The notes under the pieces are model-generated. The model was given only the letters and a program-made list of their open reading frames with translations, made no database searches and was not told the DNA's origin. From NCBI GenBank assembly GCA_034620365.1, contig JAQGEQ010000045.1, positions 310,001-374,000 of the forward strand: a stretch of DNA of 64,000 nucleotides, read 5' to 3'. Positions 21,207-32,721 of the stretch are shown one piece after another. Every line of letters starts with the position of its first letter. The first letter of the stretch is position 1. The position numbers and the translations under genes were made by a program. The DNA is from Pegea sp. RAD2-039. Taxonomy: Eukaryota; Chordata; Thaliacea; Salpida; Salpidae.

Positions 21207-21475
21207 TTAGTTAAAGGTTGGAAATTACAAAAACTAAATAACCAATTATCAAATTAGTAGTTAACAATCTCTTACAGTCTTTATTAATTATTTCGAGTTC
21301 TTTCTCATTTATTTTCCTTTTATCTTTTCTAGTGAGTGATGCATAGTAAAAATCTTCATACAGAGCACTGTTTATGTCATTTAGCTCTGTGTACATTAAG
21401 CAGAAAATTTTTAGTTTTATAATATGGTAATATTTCGGTTCATAAAAGTTTTGTTTATAGACACACATTAAGACC
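21207..21475 (-). CDS. Hypothetical exon next to the LINE 5' end
   Basis: Open for 85 codons. A possible acceptor (TGTACACAG) precedes ELNDINSALYEDFYYASLTR and continues through a Lys/Glu-rich stretch into a hydrophobic end (NLIIGYLVFVISNL). It is unique in the window and not recognised. It sits in the 3.2 kb insert of repeat block P, so it travelled with the LINE or was captured with it. Confidence 0.25.
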
Positions 21476-21705
21476 TCTTCAGTAACTGATGATGAAGTTA
21501 CCAGGAAACAATTTAGTCCTGCAAAAGAAGAAACTAATGATAAACTGAATGATGAAGAGTAGATAAAAGGTTTGTGTCTATATGCAGTAAGATTATGACT
21601 TTGTGCTACATATTTCTAATAAACCAGTTTACAAGTAAGTCAATACAAATTAAACTTTTAAACTCTTCGAAATAATTAAAATGTTTTTGTAACTTGAAAT
21701 AAGAA

Positions 21706-22602
21706 ATAAAATAAGCTTACACGTAGAACAGTTTCTTTGTGGGATTTTATGGGATATTATTCATATGTTGACGAAGAATCTTTCTACAAAATGCTCGATT
21801 TTAGTCGTAAGTAAAAGCATTCAAAATTAACTTAAACAGAAAATAAAAATCATTTTTTTGCAGCACAAGAATAGGACATACAGTTTTGATTTAAACTATT
21901 TTCAAAAGATTTAGGTTACGACTGTTTTCTAACTACTAAACTAAATTGTAATATAACTAATAACTAGACATATAGTTTTAATTAAAAAACTTAATAAAAT
22001 TAATTTCCTAAATTGTATTTTGAATCAACAGCTGGATAAAAGTCTAACAACATAAAAGTTAGATAAGAAAACTTGTCAGATTTTACTGTCAAGCACTATC
22101 TTTATTACAAAGTTGAAGAAACTGAAAATAGAACCAGCACCGAATTGTCAAAAACCAAATGTCAAAAACCAACTGCCAAAAAGTAAATAACCCTCACTTT
22201 TACAAAACGCAACTTTATTTGATTTCTTCTCAGTGTAAGTAATCAATTTCACAACAAACTGAAAATAGATAAAAAATAAAATAGAGTGTCATGTGATGAA
22301 AAATATATAAAAAGATTAACATCTCAATGTTTTATTTCAATATTGTTCATTTAAGTGATTTTTGAAACAATTTAATTTGAGTTTAATCTTTTGTCTGAAG
22401 CCCTTGTAGTTAAGAATCTGTGCAGTTTTTACCTCATATATCTCAAGTACTTGTAGAAGATGTTTTTTAACTTTCTTTTTAGGTAACTGTCACGTTAATT
22501 TTTCTACATTTAACACAGAACCATTTAAACATCATTTATTTCAACTGGTTGTTTTCAGATATTTCAAATTGTTTTTGGGCTACACTAGAACAGACAGAAT
22601 CT
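21706..22602 (+). repeat. Direct repeat block P, first copy, right part
   Basis: Continues the match to 56062-56955 after the LINE insertion. The subsegment 22310-22602 also occurs at 48585-48878. No ORF of interest. Confidence 0.7.
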
Positions 22603-23247
22603 TAGAAAAACCCAAAAATCTACAAAATAATTTCAAAAATAAATTGGTCTAGAAAATTAAAAAAATATTTTTATTTTCCCTAACTTGTTAAAAGAAATCG
22701 AAAAATCATTTTCATAATTGACATTATATAGTAATTAGAAAAAATAATTTGTTTAAGACCTTTCTGAAATTATTAGTAAAAGTAGTAGAGCATGTGAACC
22801 CTTTGATGTTAGCATGAACTAAAAGAAACTTTGAAATATCAAACTAAATAAAATATTCAAATTTCTTAAATAAAGAATAACTTAAAAAATAATTCTCCAG
22901 CATCACCTAAGCTATGCAAACCCTGGCTGATATTACTGTAAAGAACTTTGAATTAGAATCATCAACATCTCAGGCTCTAAAACAGATGATCAAAGGAAGG
23001 TTTTCAAACTTTCCTAAAGTCAGTAGAGGATAATGATCTTCTGAAATAAACGACATCAACGCGTTTTACTAAGTTGGTTCAACATCTTTCAATAATAAAT
23101 CAATTCTACTAAATGTTTCAAATGAATCAACAAGAAATAAAATCATAAAAACCTCAGCATCAGTTGTTTTTGAAAATAAACACGACCTCAAAAGCAACTT
23201 TATACTGAAAATAAACTTCACAGCAATCTAGTAGTAAAATTTATTTA
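22603..23247. other. 3' flank of Kelch B
   Basis: 22603-22810 matches the tails near 36120-36330 and 61500-61700. 22811-23247 is the Kelch 3' flank shared with C (42607-43030) and D (46560-47014). No convincing gene. Confidence 0.5.
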
Positions 23248-26103
23248 TTAAAATGAGAAATTTACACATATGTCAGGTACACATGGTTGATAACTGACTA
23301 TGACATGTTCAATCTTTTCATTCGTTCTTGCAACTTCTTTCCATTCATTTGTTACTTCATTATAACATTCGACAAATTCTACATCTTTTCTTCCAGAATG
23401 ACCTCCTGAAACAATCAACAAGCTCATCACAATTATGCAAATTATTGTAAACATCATAAAAATTTTATTAAAAAGTTTTTCAATTCCAAACATAAGAAAA
23501 GTTTTACCAAAAATATAAATCTTCTTATTAAAGACAACAGCGCTTAGAAGTCCTCTTGCATATTTCATACTTGCTACAAACTCCCAATTATCATTGAGGA
23601 CATCGTACCTTTCAACAGTCTTTAAAACTTCTCCATCATTCCAACCACCAATGGCGTAGATATAGTTGCCAAGCGTGACTACAGCTTTAATGATTTTAGA
23701 ATTAGTTATCATCATAAGATCAAACCGTCATCGTGACGTCATCAGCAAGTACCTAGACCACTTCGAGGTGTCAACATCGATTTTACAGAACTCCATTCGT
23801 CCTTCTGTGGATCATATTTCTCCACTCGAGCAACTGAGTTATAGAGTTCTTCTGAATCATTAAATTCTTGACCACCGACAACATACAACATCCGGTTGAA
23901 GACAGCACAATCGAAAGCTTCACGAAATCTATTTAATGAAGCTCTTTGCGTCCATTCGTCAGTGATCGGATCGTATCTGGAAATAACATAATAGTTTTTG
24001 GCAAATGAAGTTTTGGTTGAAATCTCATTTCATCACTCACTTCATCAATCTGTTTTCATTATGACCTTGAAAAAGATATAATTCATTTTCAACAACTTCC
24101 AGATTCGGCATAAACAAATAAACTTTTAAACTTTTGCACTTCTTCCACTCATTTAAAATTGGGTTGTATCTAGAAATGTGATGACGTCATATTTAGTTTG
24201 CAATGATTATGTCATCATTTGCTTCATGCTTCTAACCTTTCCATATCACCATTCAACTTTAACATATAAAGGAAACCGTTGAGGACAACAGATCTCTCAG
24301 TTCTTGGAAGACATATCTTTGGAAGTTTAAACCAAACATCTGTTTCAGACAAACGGAACTTTTGACTTTCCAAAGAATAGTCATCAAATCTACCGGATCC
24401 ACCAATGATGTAGATCACCTGTGACGTCATATGTCAGTGGTTGAAGTGAAAAGTATTTAATTAAATAATCTTACCTGCCGAATATCAAGTTGTCTTGGCT
24501 TACTTTCAATTGGGATGAAAGCTTTAAGGTCATCAAGGACCTTGCTGAGATATTCATAACAAGTATCTCTAATTACATCACAACTTTCTAATTTCATCGA
24601 AATAAAATTTGGATTTATCAAATGGCATCGTACCTAGAGAAATCACAATTTTATACTCACAAGTCTACAACTTTATAGTTTCTAGATACTTACATTCTTA
24701 ATTAACTTATTTAAGTAATGTTTTCTTGAAGTTAAATCATATTTGATCCAATCTAAAAGAGCATTGAATACTTGGGATTCACAAATCACATGAAGCTCAT
24801 CTTTTGAAATTATTTTAGAAATTACAGAGTCTGGTTGTAATTTGAATTCTTCACTTTTAGAAATCTGGTAAATATCATGAGATCAATCAAAAACTTTTTC
24901 TTATTAAATATGAAAAGAACAAAATCAGTAGAAATAACAAAGCAAGTAAATATTTCATAAATATTTAAGTTTGATGAAGTTGAAAAACTCTTTCTACTTA
25001 AAATGTTTTAGCCAAGAAAATAATATTTCTCTATTTTCTTACTTCTATAAAGTTTTTTCCAATAAATTTTTCTATTTTTGTTGAAAGATTAATATATCCA
25101 TAATTCTCAGCAAATGTTGAAAATCCAAAACAGTTGGAAATTTCTATTTGACTTTCCAAAAAGCTGTAATTGATAAAGTATAATTACAAAAACTATTGAA
25201 AGAAACTGATTTATAAAACTAGCTTACTTGCTACATAACTTCTCTAAACCATCTATTTGATACATGGAATCTGCAATCATCAGTTTCTCAACATTTTCTT
25301 CATTGATTTGTATTTTTTTTGAGTAAATGTATCCTAGAAGATCAGAGAATACATTTGGGTCTACCTCATTTAAGGTAACTTCCCGAGAATATGATTCTTT
25401 TAATCCACCACCTTAATAAATTCAAATAGTTTTTTGTTGATATATTCAGTTTATTTACAACTGAAGTTGAAACTTGAATTTAACTTACGACAAAACATTG
25501 CTTCAAAATAAGGTGAAGCAGCAACTAATATACGTTTGTCACAATTGAAACTTCTTTCAAATCCATTTAATTTCACTTTGATGCTAACATCATGAATCTG
25601 AGAATCTTCACAAGAGTCATTCAGTTTAAGTTGATGAAGATTTGTACAATTATCAACTTCCGAAACTTCATCTCTAAAATTATTAAAAGTATAATTTACT
25701 TTAGTATCAAATTATAAATAAAGAATTAGAAACAAGTTTGATAAAAATAAAAAAAGTGAATAATTAAAATTACAAATACTTATTTCAGTTCTTAAATTTA
25801 TAAATAAATAAAACAATAAAATTTAAAATCTTCTAAATGATTGAGTAACACAAAAATGACTTTAAAACAAATTAGAAATATAATAATTACAAGTTAAAAT
25901 TGATGAAATTTAAGTTATTAATCTTTTTAGATGCAACATAAATATTTTTCTAATCTGTTTTTATTTTAAATAAAAAGTGAATTTAAAGTAAGTTTACTTA
26001 GCGAACAATTTTAAGTGAAGACACAAAATTCTACTAACCTTTTATCATCTGTAGGTGGCATAATTGAATCGAAAACAACTTTGCTATTTGATCTATCTAC
26101 CAT
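23248..26103 (-). CDS. BTB-BACK-Kelch protein, copy B (intact)
   Basis: Exons in coding order: 26039-26103, 25489-25673, 25228-25411, 25043-25163, 24694-24864, 24475-24633, 24237-24418, 24041-24169, 23753-23976, 23508-23684, 23248-23405. The total of 1755 bases is a multiple of three and encodes 584 residues from ATG at 26103. BTB about residues 44-148, BACK about 155-265, six Kelch blades to the end, C-terminus PDICVNFSF. One extra Gly codon opens exon 3. All splice sites are GT-AG. By family it is a substrate adaptor of CUL3 ligase in the cytosol. Variable loop residues include RGLLSA, RFREAFDC and NEKIEH. TGACGTCA sits at 24422, 24182 and 23734. A TATA-like element lies about 45 bases upstream. 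The stop overlaps AATAAA. One of three intact copies. Confidence 0.9.
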
Positions 26104-27634
26104 TTTGATGTAATTAAAAAGTTTAGAAGATCTACCAACTGTTGATGTTATATAAATGAATTAGTTGATTTATATAAACAGTTTAATTTTAAAACTACCA
26201 AATAAATCGAAATATTAAAAAAAAAATTATTGATCTAAGTAAGATAAATATTAAATAATTGCAAAAGAAAAAGGTAAATTAATAAGAGATTATTAACTTC
26301 TTAAAAATATTTTTATACTAATTTTCCAAAGTTAAATAAATCTTATAATACCAAATTATAATAGTAAAGCACCTAGCAGGTTTGTATAAAATATATTATT
26401 ATATATGTAAAACTATTATATATAAATTATTATATAAAATATAATATTAAACAGTGTTTATTGAAAAGTCCAGCCATACAAAAACTATATTTCCTGTAAT
26501 CAATATCATATTTAGTCATCTTTAAATCTAAGATTTTCATAAAATTTGTAAAAGTCATCATGTTTAAAATGGTCATAGGTCTTGATAAAATCAACAAAAT
26601 TTACTTCATATATAAAATAAACATAATAGTTATACTATAAAGAAATTTTTTAATGTATAACAATAATTGTTAATTGGAAAAAAACAATTAATTATATAAT
26701 TTCTTTAGAAACTTATTTAACAGTTTATATTCAGTCATACCAAAGGTATAATACAACTTTATAATTTTACTTTAGGTAAAGTACAAAAGTTGCAATTATA
26801 TTAGCCATTCTAACAACATAAAAATTTACTAAAAAGAATAAAAAATATACTAAAGTTATATACTAAAAGATAAAGATATTATAAATAAATATATTCTTTA
26901 GCTGATTCAGTTCTTAGAAACAAAAGGTTAATACAGAAAGAATTATAAATTCTATTGAAAAATTTTTTTACAATTAAACAAAAATGTTTAAAACTTCTAA
27001 ATAATTAATGAACAATTAATCAAATTTTACACCACTAATACACTAAACTGAAATATGTGTGAAATAGCTTAATATTCAAAGTAGTATTTAAAAGTCAAAT
27101 TATAATTATTCAGCTTAAAATTATTTATCTAAAGTATGAATTTTCAAAAATAGCAAATACTTTTGCCATTCTAAAATCATGTAATGATTTATATTTCAGT
27201 TGAAACCTGAACCTTTTAAAATTATCTTTTAACTATCTCAAAAAGTTTAAAAAACTTATTTTCAAAATCAATACAACAATAATAAAGCTGATATTAAACA
27301 GTGGTAAAGATATTAGTCAACAAATAAAGCTGAAACACAACACGCAGTCTCCAAAAATATGATGCAATATGACATAAGCTCACTAGAACTTTTCTTCAGT
27401 GCAAAATTTCAAAATGTAAAAAATATTCCAAAAAATAGACTCTAGAATGCACGTGATATGTTAATTAAAAATTAGTGCATAAGGGTTATTTGTGTTGACG
27501 CGCTCTCGATTAGTTGCCCCGTAAAACCTGCAAACTCATTTAACAGCTGTTTAACAATTTTACATCTAATCATAAATCTTTACAAGTTAGAAAATATTTT
27601 TTACATTTTATCTAATATTTAGTGTAAATATTTA
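26104..27634 (-). promoter_or_regulatory. 5' flank and candidate promoter of Kelch B
   Basis: Mirror of 11801-13357. A TATA-like TTATATAAATG (complement, near 26148-26158) and a second TTTATATAAA copy 25 bases further out precede the start codon; both are kept in copies A, C, E and F. No other gene visible. Confidence 0.4.
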
Positions 27635-27871
27635 ATGTTATATTGTATAGGAATTACGAAACTGTCAATTGTTACATCATTTTTTTTATTAAACTTAAGT
27701 ATGTATAATAGGTCTCTTCTTAGCCTAGTAGTTGGTGGGAAATTTTATTTCGAGAAGCTGTTAAAGTTAGATTCTTCATTCATTAACTTATTTTCTAATC
27801 TAAGCAAACTTACATACAAGATTGTATTGGAACTAGTAGTGTGTATTAATATGTTAAGAGAGCATGCCTAG
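27635..27871 (+). CDS. Hypothetical small ORF, mirror copy
   Basis: 78 residues; the last 59 match the ORF at 11600-11800 on the other arm, with the same stop. Not recognised. Possibly a short exon transcribed away from Kelch B, or non-coding. Confidence 0.22.
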   Translation: MLYCIGITKLSIVTSFFLLNLSMYNRSLLSLVVGGKFYFEKLLKLDSSFINLFSNLSKLTYKIVLELVVCINMLREHA

Positions 27872-27942
27872 AAGCCTTTTACAATTAAAATTAGTCCTGG
27901 CGAAAATGTTTTTTAAATATATCTATTGATTGAAATTTCGGA

Positions 27943-29758
27943 TTTATTCATTAAAATTAAAATTAGAATTAAAATTCCAACTAAAACTTTCTCGATGCAG
28001 CAGGATTAATTAATATGACGTTGAGGCTGTGAATGATCCTTTCTTGCTCAGCTCAAAAATAACATCATCCAATAGAAACTGAGATTAACGGCCGTATTGT
28101 TAAAGCTTCATTTGTATGTTTTTGCTCCAGGGTTTGTTGTATGAAGAGCTTTTAAAGGGCGCCAACCGTCCTTGTCGCCGCTTTAAGAACAAATCCTCCT
28201 ATATTACTTTGTAAACAACTGAAAGATAGAGAAGACAAACTAACTTGACTAAAGAAAAACTTTTCTGTTGTCCACTGAACATGTCCACCATCAATTTTTT
28301 TTAAGCTTAACAAAGTAAACTAGTTTTATCTATTCTAAAACGTTTAAAATGTTTTATCTAATTAGATGTTAATCAACTTTTAATAAAATTTAGGCTTTAT
28401 TTGTTTAGTTATACTATTTCTCTAATAAAAAAGATAAACTTTCAATCTACCTTAGTATAAACAAACAATTATCTGTGTAAACAAAATTATCTGATTGAAT
28501 AAGTTTATTGAGTATTTTAAAATACTTACTAACTGTTACAGCAAACTTATTTTAGCTTCATTTTGTCGTTTGTCTTATTCGGATAGAAGATGAAAGGTTT
28601 TCTTGACTACACAAATCGAAAAAATCCAAGCAAGTCAAAAAAGATATTAAAAACATTATTAACAATCTAAGATTTAAAATAAAACTGTAAAAGTAAAGAA
28701 TAAAATTCTGTTAAATTTCAATGACAATATATTTCATACTTATATTTTCAAATAAAAAGTCTTTTGTTTGTCTGAGATAAAGATTCTTTATATTTTCAGA
28801 TTGTCTTCATGAAAGTATTACGAGTTTACAAAAATCACTATTTTTCAAGGGTTGTTTTTGTTTAAGGTAATTAAAATAAATGTGCTATAATTGAAAAGCA
28901 GACTTTTGGTCCACTTATAAATTCTTGAAATTCACAGAACATAATAGTTTCTTTTAATTAAAACAAAACAACTCAGAAACAAAACCCCAACTCAGAAATA
29001 AGAGGTAGAAAGCTGGACAAACGCAGGGCCATGTTAGAGAGCATTAAGTTTATTACGTGATTAACAATTATGACCAAAATATCAGGAAAAAATTAAACTT
29101 TAATCTTTACTAGTATTCCGTAGACAAAAAATGTAAATATTGTAGCCAAAATATTATTATTACATAATGTCCATGTTTATTATATTTGTTCATATTGCTG
29201 TTTTCGCTTGTTATCATTTTGCTTTAAACCGTTTATAATTTTTTTGATTTTTTAACTAAAAAGTTAAAAATTAATCTATGAATAGGATAAGAATAATAAA
29301 TATCAACAAAATTAAAGAATTATTTTTCAATTACTCTTCTTTCCTTGTAGCTATTGTTCGTAAAGCTAACTACAATATTATCATTCTAATAAATATTAAG
29401 ATCTTAACTAATTTTCAAGTTCTTGTAAATTTAAGCAGCAAAATCTGATCGAAAATTTCACAAATATATTGAATAATGATTAGATGAAAATATCAAGAGT
29501 TTGTTGATTTACAAGTTTTATTAAATATAAAAATATCAAGTAATAAATTCAAATATCATAATTTAAACTGGTTTAAGATGAAATATGACAAAAAATATAC
29601 AAGAACAACAAAATTCAATAAGTAAAAAGGATTTATGTTGTTTAGTTATTTTCTGTTATTTTTGAGATTTGTTGTACAAAACATCTTTTAGAACAACAAA
29701 TGAGTTCTATAGGAAAAGAATTTTGTATAAAAGCAGAATTAGTGATTTTCAAAAACGC
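27943..29758. other. Unique intergenic stretch
   Basis: Outside the inverted repeat. A slightly more GC-rich patch around 28090-28200 shows no open frame. Otherwise AT-rich. No gene recognised. Confidence 0.5.
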
Positions 29759-30223
29759 TTATCTTGACTCTTCAAAAACCTTGTTGCCACATAAACAAGT
29801 TTTTCTTTCTTCATAACGACGGAACAAATAGAAGGTAACAGGTATTTTTCCAGATAGTAATGTTTTCTTGTAAATAGCATTGATACCCATGTCACTTAGC
29901 TCTGGTATATCCTGATTTTTTGACACGATATGAATTATCTGGTTGTCAAGATTTTAAAAAGGGTTTCGATCAGTAACACATTGTTTAAGATTTGATAGTT
30001 TTAATATACTGGCAGGTAAAGATCTCAGCTGGTTTTTGCAAAGAAGAAGTTTTCGCAGCTCAATTCTATCAAAAAGATACAACTTTTTCAAATTCTTTAA
30101 ATTGAAGATATTTAAAGGAAGTTTCTTGATTTGATTTTCATCTAAATTTAATTGCTTTAAAGTTCCGATTAACCCTGAATCACAATTAAATAGGTCTACA
30201 TCCACAATTTGATTATTTCTTAC
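29759..30223 (-). pseudogene. Leucine-rich repeat protein C-terminus, LRR1-like
   Basis: After an acceptor at the complement of 30224-30225 the frame reads about three LRRs (LKQLNLDENQIKKLPLNIFN, LLLCKNQLRSLPASILKLSN) and then NPF followed by TAA. The same frame continues beyond the stop as NLDNQIIHIV, IPELSDMGINAIYKK and FYLFRRYEERKTCLCG to a final stop at 29759. The C-terminal PELxxLxxxAIxxx and CxCG segment after LRRs is like LRR1/PPIL5-type proteins, which serve as CUL2 substrate receptors. The in-frame TAA and lack of upstream exons suggest a decayed fragment, though an upstream part beyond long introns cannot be excluded. Confidence 0.6.
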
Positions 30224-31018
30224 CTACAGTTATTATTCATTAATATTAGTTCATTATGACTTCTTCTATCTTTACAAAATTTCTTCATGCAAAAAATAGG
30301 TTTATGTTAAACTGTCTGAGAGTTGCTAGTAATATGTGATGTGAAACTGATTCCAAGGTTTTGTTAATGTGTAAAGATAATAATGATTATTAAATTATTT
30401 GCTGAGGAATATAACCTCAATAGCTGATAAAGGATATCAAAAATCAAGGAATTAATATTAGTTTTGGAAAGTATATTAACGACAGGTGCAGTTTTCAGGA
30501 ACCCACTTTCCTGTTTATTGTAATAAATAAAAAATTATTGCAACTTCTTCAACTTGTTTCAAATCCCTTAATTTTGAATGGTATAATTTCTAATGTAAAA
30601 GTTATGGATCAGAACACAAGAGCCGTATTTATACTTTAAAAATAATTGAAATCAATTTGAATCTAAAATTCTATCTTGTAATTTTTCTATCGAATAATAT
30701 TTAAAAATATTAAGTTATTGGACAATCTACATTATGATTTTACAAATTTCTTTTAAAACATTTTCTTTATTTCGAATGAAACCAAAAAATTGACTTTGAA
30801 TGTTTCATCATAAACTTGTACAGTTTAGCTTACTTTCATCAAAGTTTAATTTCAAAATGAAACTTTTCAGCAGAGAACATGTATAAGATGGTATTTGCAA
30901 TTTACAATGTCAGAAAAATGATTTGATTGCAGTAAAATACTGATGATTAGAAAGTGAAATAATTATATATACATTTAATTTCAAATAAAGTTTATAGATG
31001 ATATAAATTCCACAGCAT
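30224..31018. other. Spacer between LRR1-like and VPS35L-like remnants
   Basis: AT-rich, no ORF or repeat seen. An ATTAAA about 50 bases after the VPS35L stop may be its polyadenylation signal. Confidence 0.5.
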
Positions 31019-32721
31019 TTAAACTTGAGTATTGAAAGATATTTGCTCAACTAGACAACGAAATTCACTTCTGGTTGATAAATATTTAGCAACACGAGCC
31101 TAAAAAGACAAAAAATAATTAATAAAGAGTTTTAGCTAATAAAAATTCAAAACAAACCAGTTGTTTAGAATCACATAGACTTGATTTATTAATTAATATC
31201 CATGTTTTGATAAAAAGTTCAATCATAGATTGATCTTTCAAATCACCATGTGCAATAATAGTTTGTAGAAACCCAATTGCACAGTTGCTTTTAGAAGAGT
31301 TCTACGGAATATAACAAGTTGAAGTAGAAGCTAACTGATAAACCTTCTTACTTTATCGCTGGTTGACTCGATAAAGGCTAATATTTGATTGAGAACTGTT
31401 TGACTGATGCTTGAGACTTGCTGAAGAAACTTTGGATCATTACTGTATAGAGTGTCATTGGATTCGACTGAAATGTTTTTGTTAAAATCGAAAAAAACCT
31501 TCCATCAGACAACAACTGAATTTCTCACTTTTTTCAATTTGATATAAATACTGCTCTTGACTATAAGCAGATAAGATTGCCAAAACTGAAATATAAATAT
31601 TACAAGACACAGATTTTGGGATGACATGATCCAGCTCTGAGATGACGTTTAGAAATCCTCGGAGTAAATAAAGGACTCCCTGATCCGTATTATCCTAACA
31701 AAAAGTTATTTTTATTAAAAAAGAGACTTTTTTTAGTTAACTTACAGGAACTAAAATCAGCGACGACAAGAAATTACAAGCCAAAGATTGGAAACTAGGT
31801 CAAAAGTGCCCTTGTCTAAACCCTTTAAACGTATTCAAGTCCATCACCAAAGAGATTGCACTCTTAAACATGGCATCAGCTATAAAAAATAAAAGTTAAA
31901 CATTTTGAAGTAGTATCAAAACCGTTTTCTGGTTGATAACAGGTTTTAATACTTTGAATGAAATTATAAAAGTTACAATAAAGCATCACCTTGAGAAATA
32001 CATTGACAGTTTAAAGCAGCTTGTCCTGATTCTATAAACAGATTGAATTTGACTAAATTGTTCTCTAGTGATGGAATCGTGATAAACGAATAAGCAGTGC
32101 AAGCCTGTAAAAGAAAAACTACTTTCTCTGAAAAGTTAATAAAATTAACATCATCATACTCGAACAAAAGCAGAAGTTTTCTTTGTAAGATTCCCTTTCA
32201 TTATTGCTATAACCTTCATTGACAGTTGATTAACAGAATGGACCAATGAACTCAACACAAAATCCAAATTACAAAAACTTGCTCTGCACGTAACATAAAA
32301 CGATAACTGTTGCTCAAAGTCTTTACCAAAACTGATCTACAAAGAAATCTTTTAAAACATTTTCGAATTTAGCCATTTTTTACCTTCTGTAAAGATTTAC
32401 AAATTGATTGGGCTGACGAATTACGTTGATCAATAATACTTAAAGCGCTGGAAAAAGTAATTTTGCAAACATTCTGGTCTTAACTTTAGATTAAACTTAC
32501 TTTAGTGAGTCATGCACAGCTTTGCACATGTACAGAACAACATTAACAACAATAGTATCACAAGTGTTTTCTTGTTGTTTCCTTTTTAAAAGTGATAGTT
32601 TATTTTATTAACTAATTTAATTTTTTAAGACCAACTTGATAAAGAATGAGAGGACTTCATGAGCAAGTTCAGATATTCTATCTTCATTTTGAAACATATC
32701 AATAAACGGAAGAAAATTATC
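31019..32721 (-). pseudogene. VPS35L: VPS35L (Retriever subunit) C-terminal half, one in-frame TGA
   Basis: Ten exons in coding order: 32636-32721, 32501-32581, 32384-32447, 32160-32336, 31990-32104, 31746-31879, 31529-31694, 31352-31467, 31158-31301, 31019-31099. Phases join throughout. Recognisable stretches: [58 protein letters not shown] and AIGFLQTIIAHGDLK. These match VPS35L (C16orf62), the scaffold of the Retriever complex that recycles endosomal membrane proteins. About 390 of an expected 950 or so residues are present; no upstream exon is visible beyond 32721. In exon 31746-31879 a TGA sits where relatives have the Arg of RPS, which a single C-to-T change in CGA would explain. I call it a 5'-truncated, recently inactivated copy, less likely the end of a live gene with distant exons. 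Confidence 0.78.

Larger units (their letters stand above)
23165..27942 (-). repeat. Right arm of large inverted repeat carrying Kelch gene B
   Basis: Reverse complement of 11533-16270; see that entry. Confidence 0.85.

Noticed and set aside
7660-32000. TGA read as an amino acid (alternative code or readthrough), because several coding remnants hold in-frame TGA
   Set aside because: TAA and TAG stops also interrupt remnants (LRR1-like, TSP1), and the intact Kelch and ZIP genes use no internal TGA; ordinary decay explains it.
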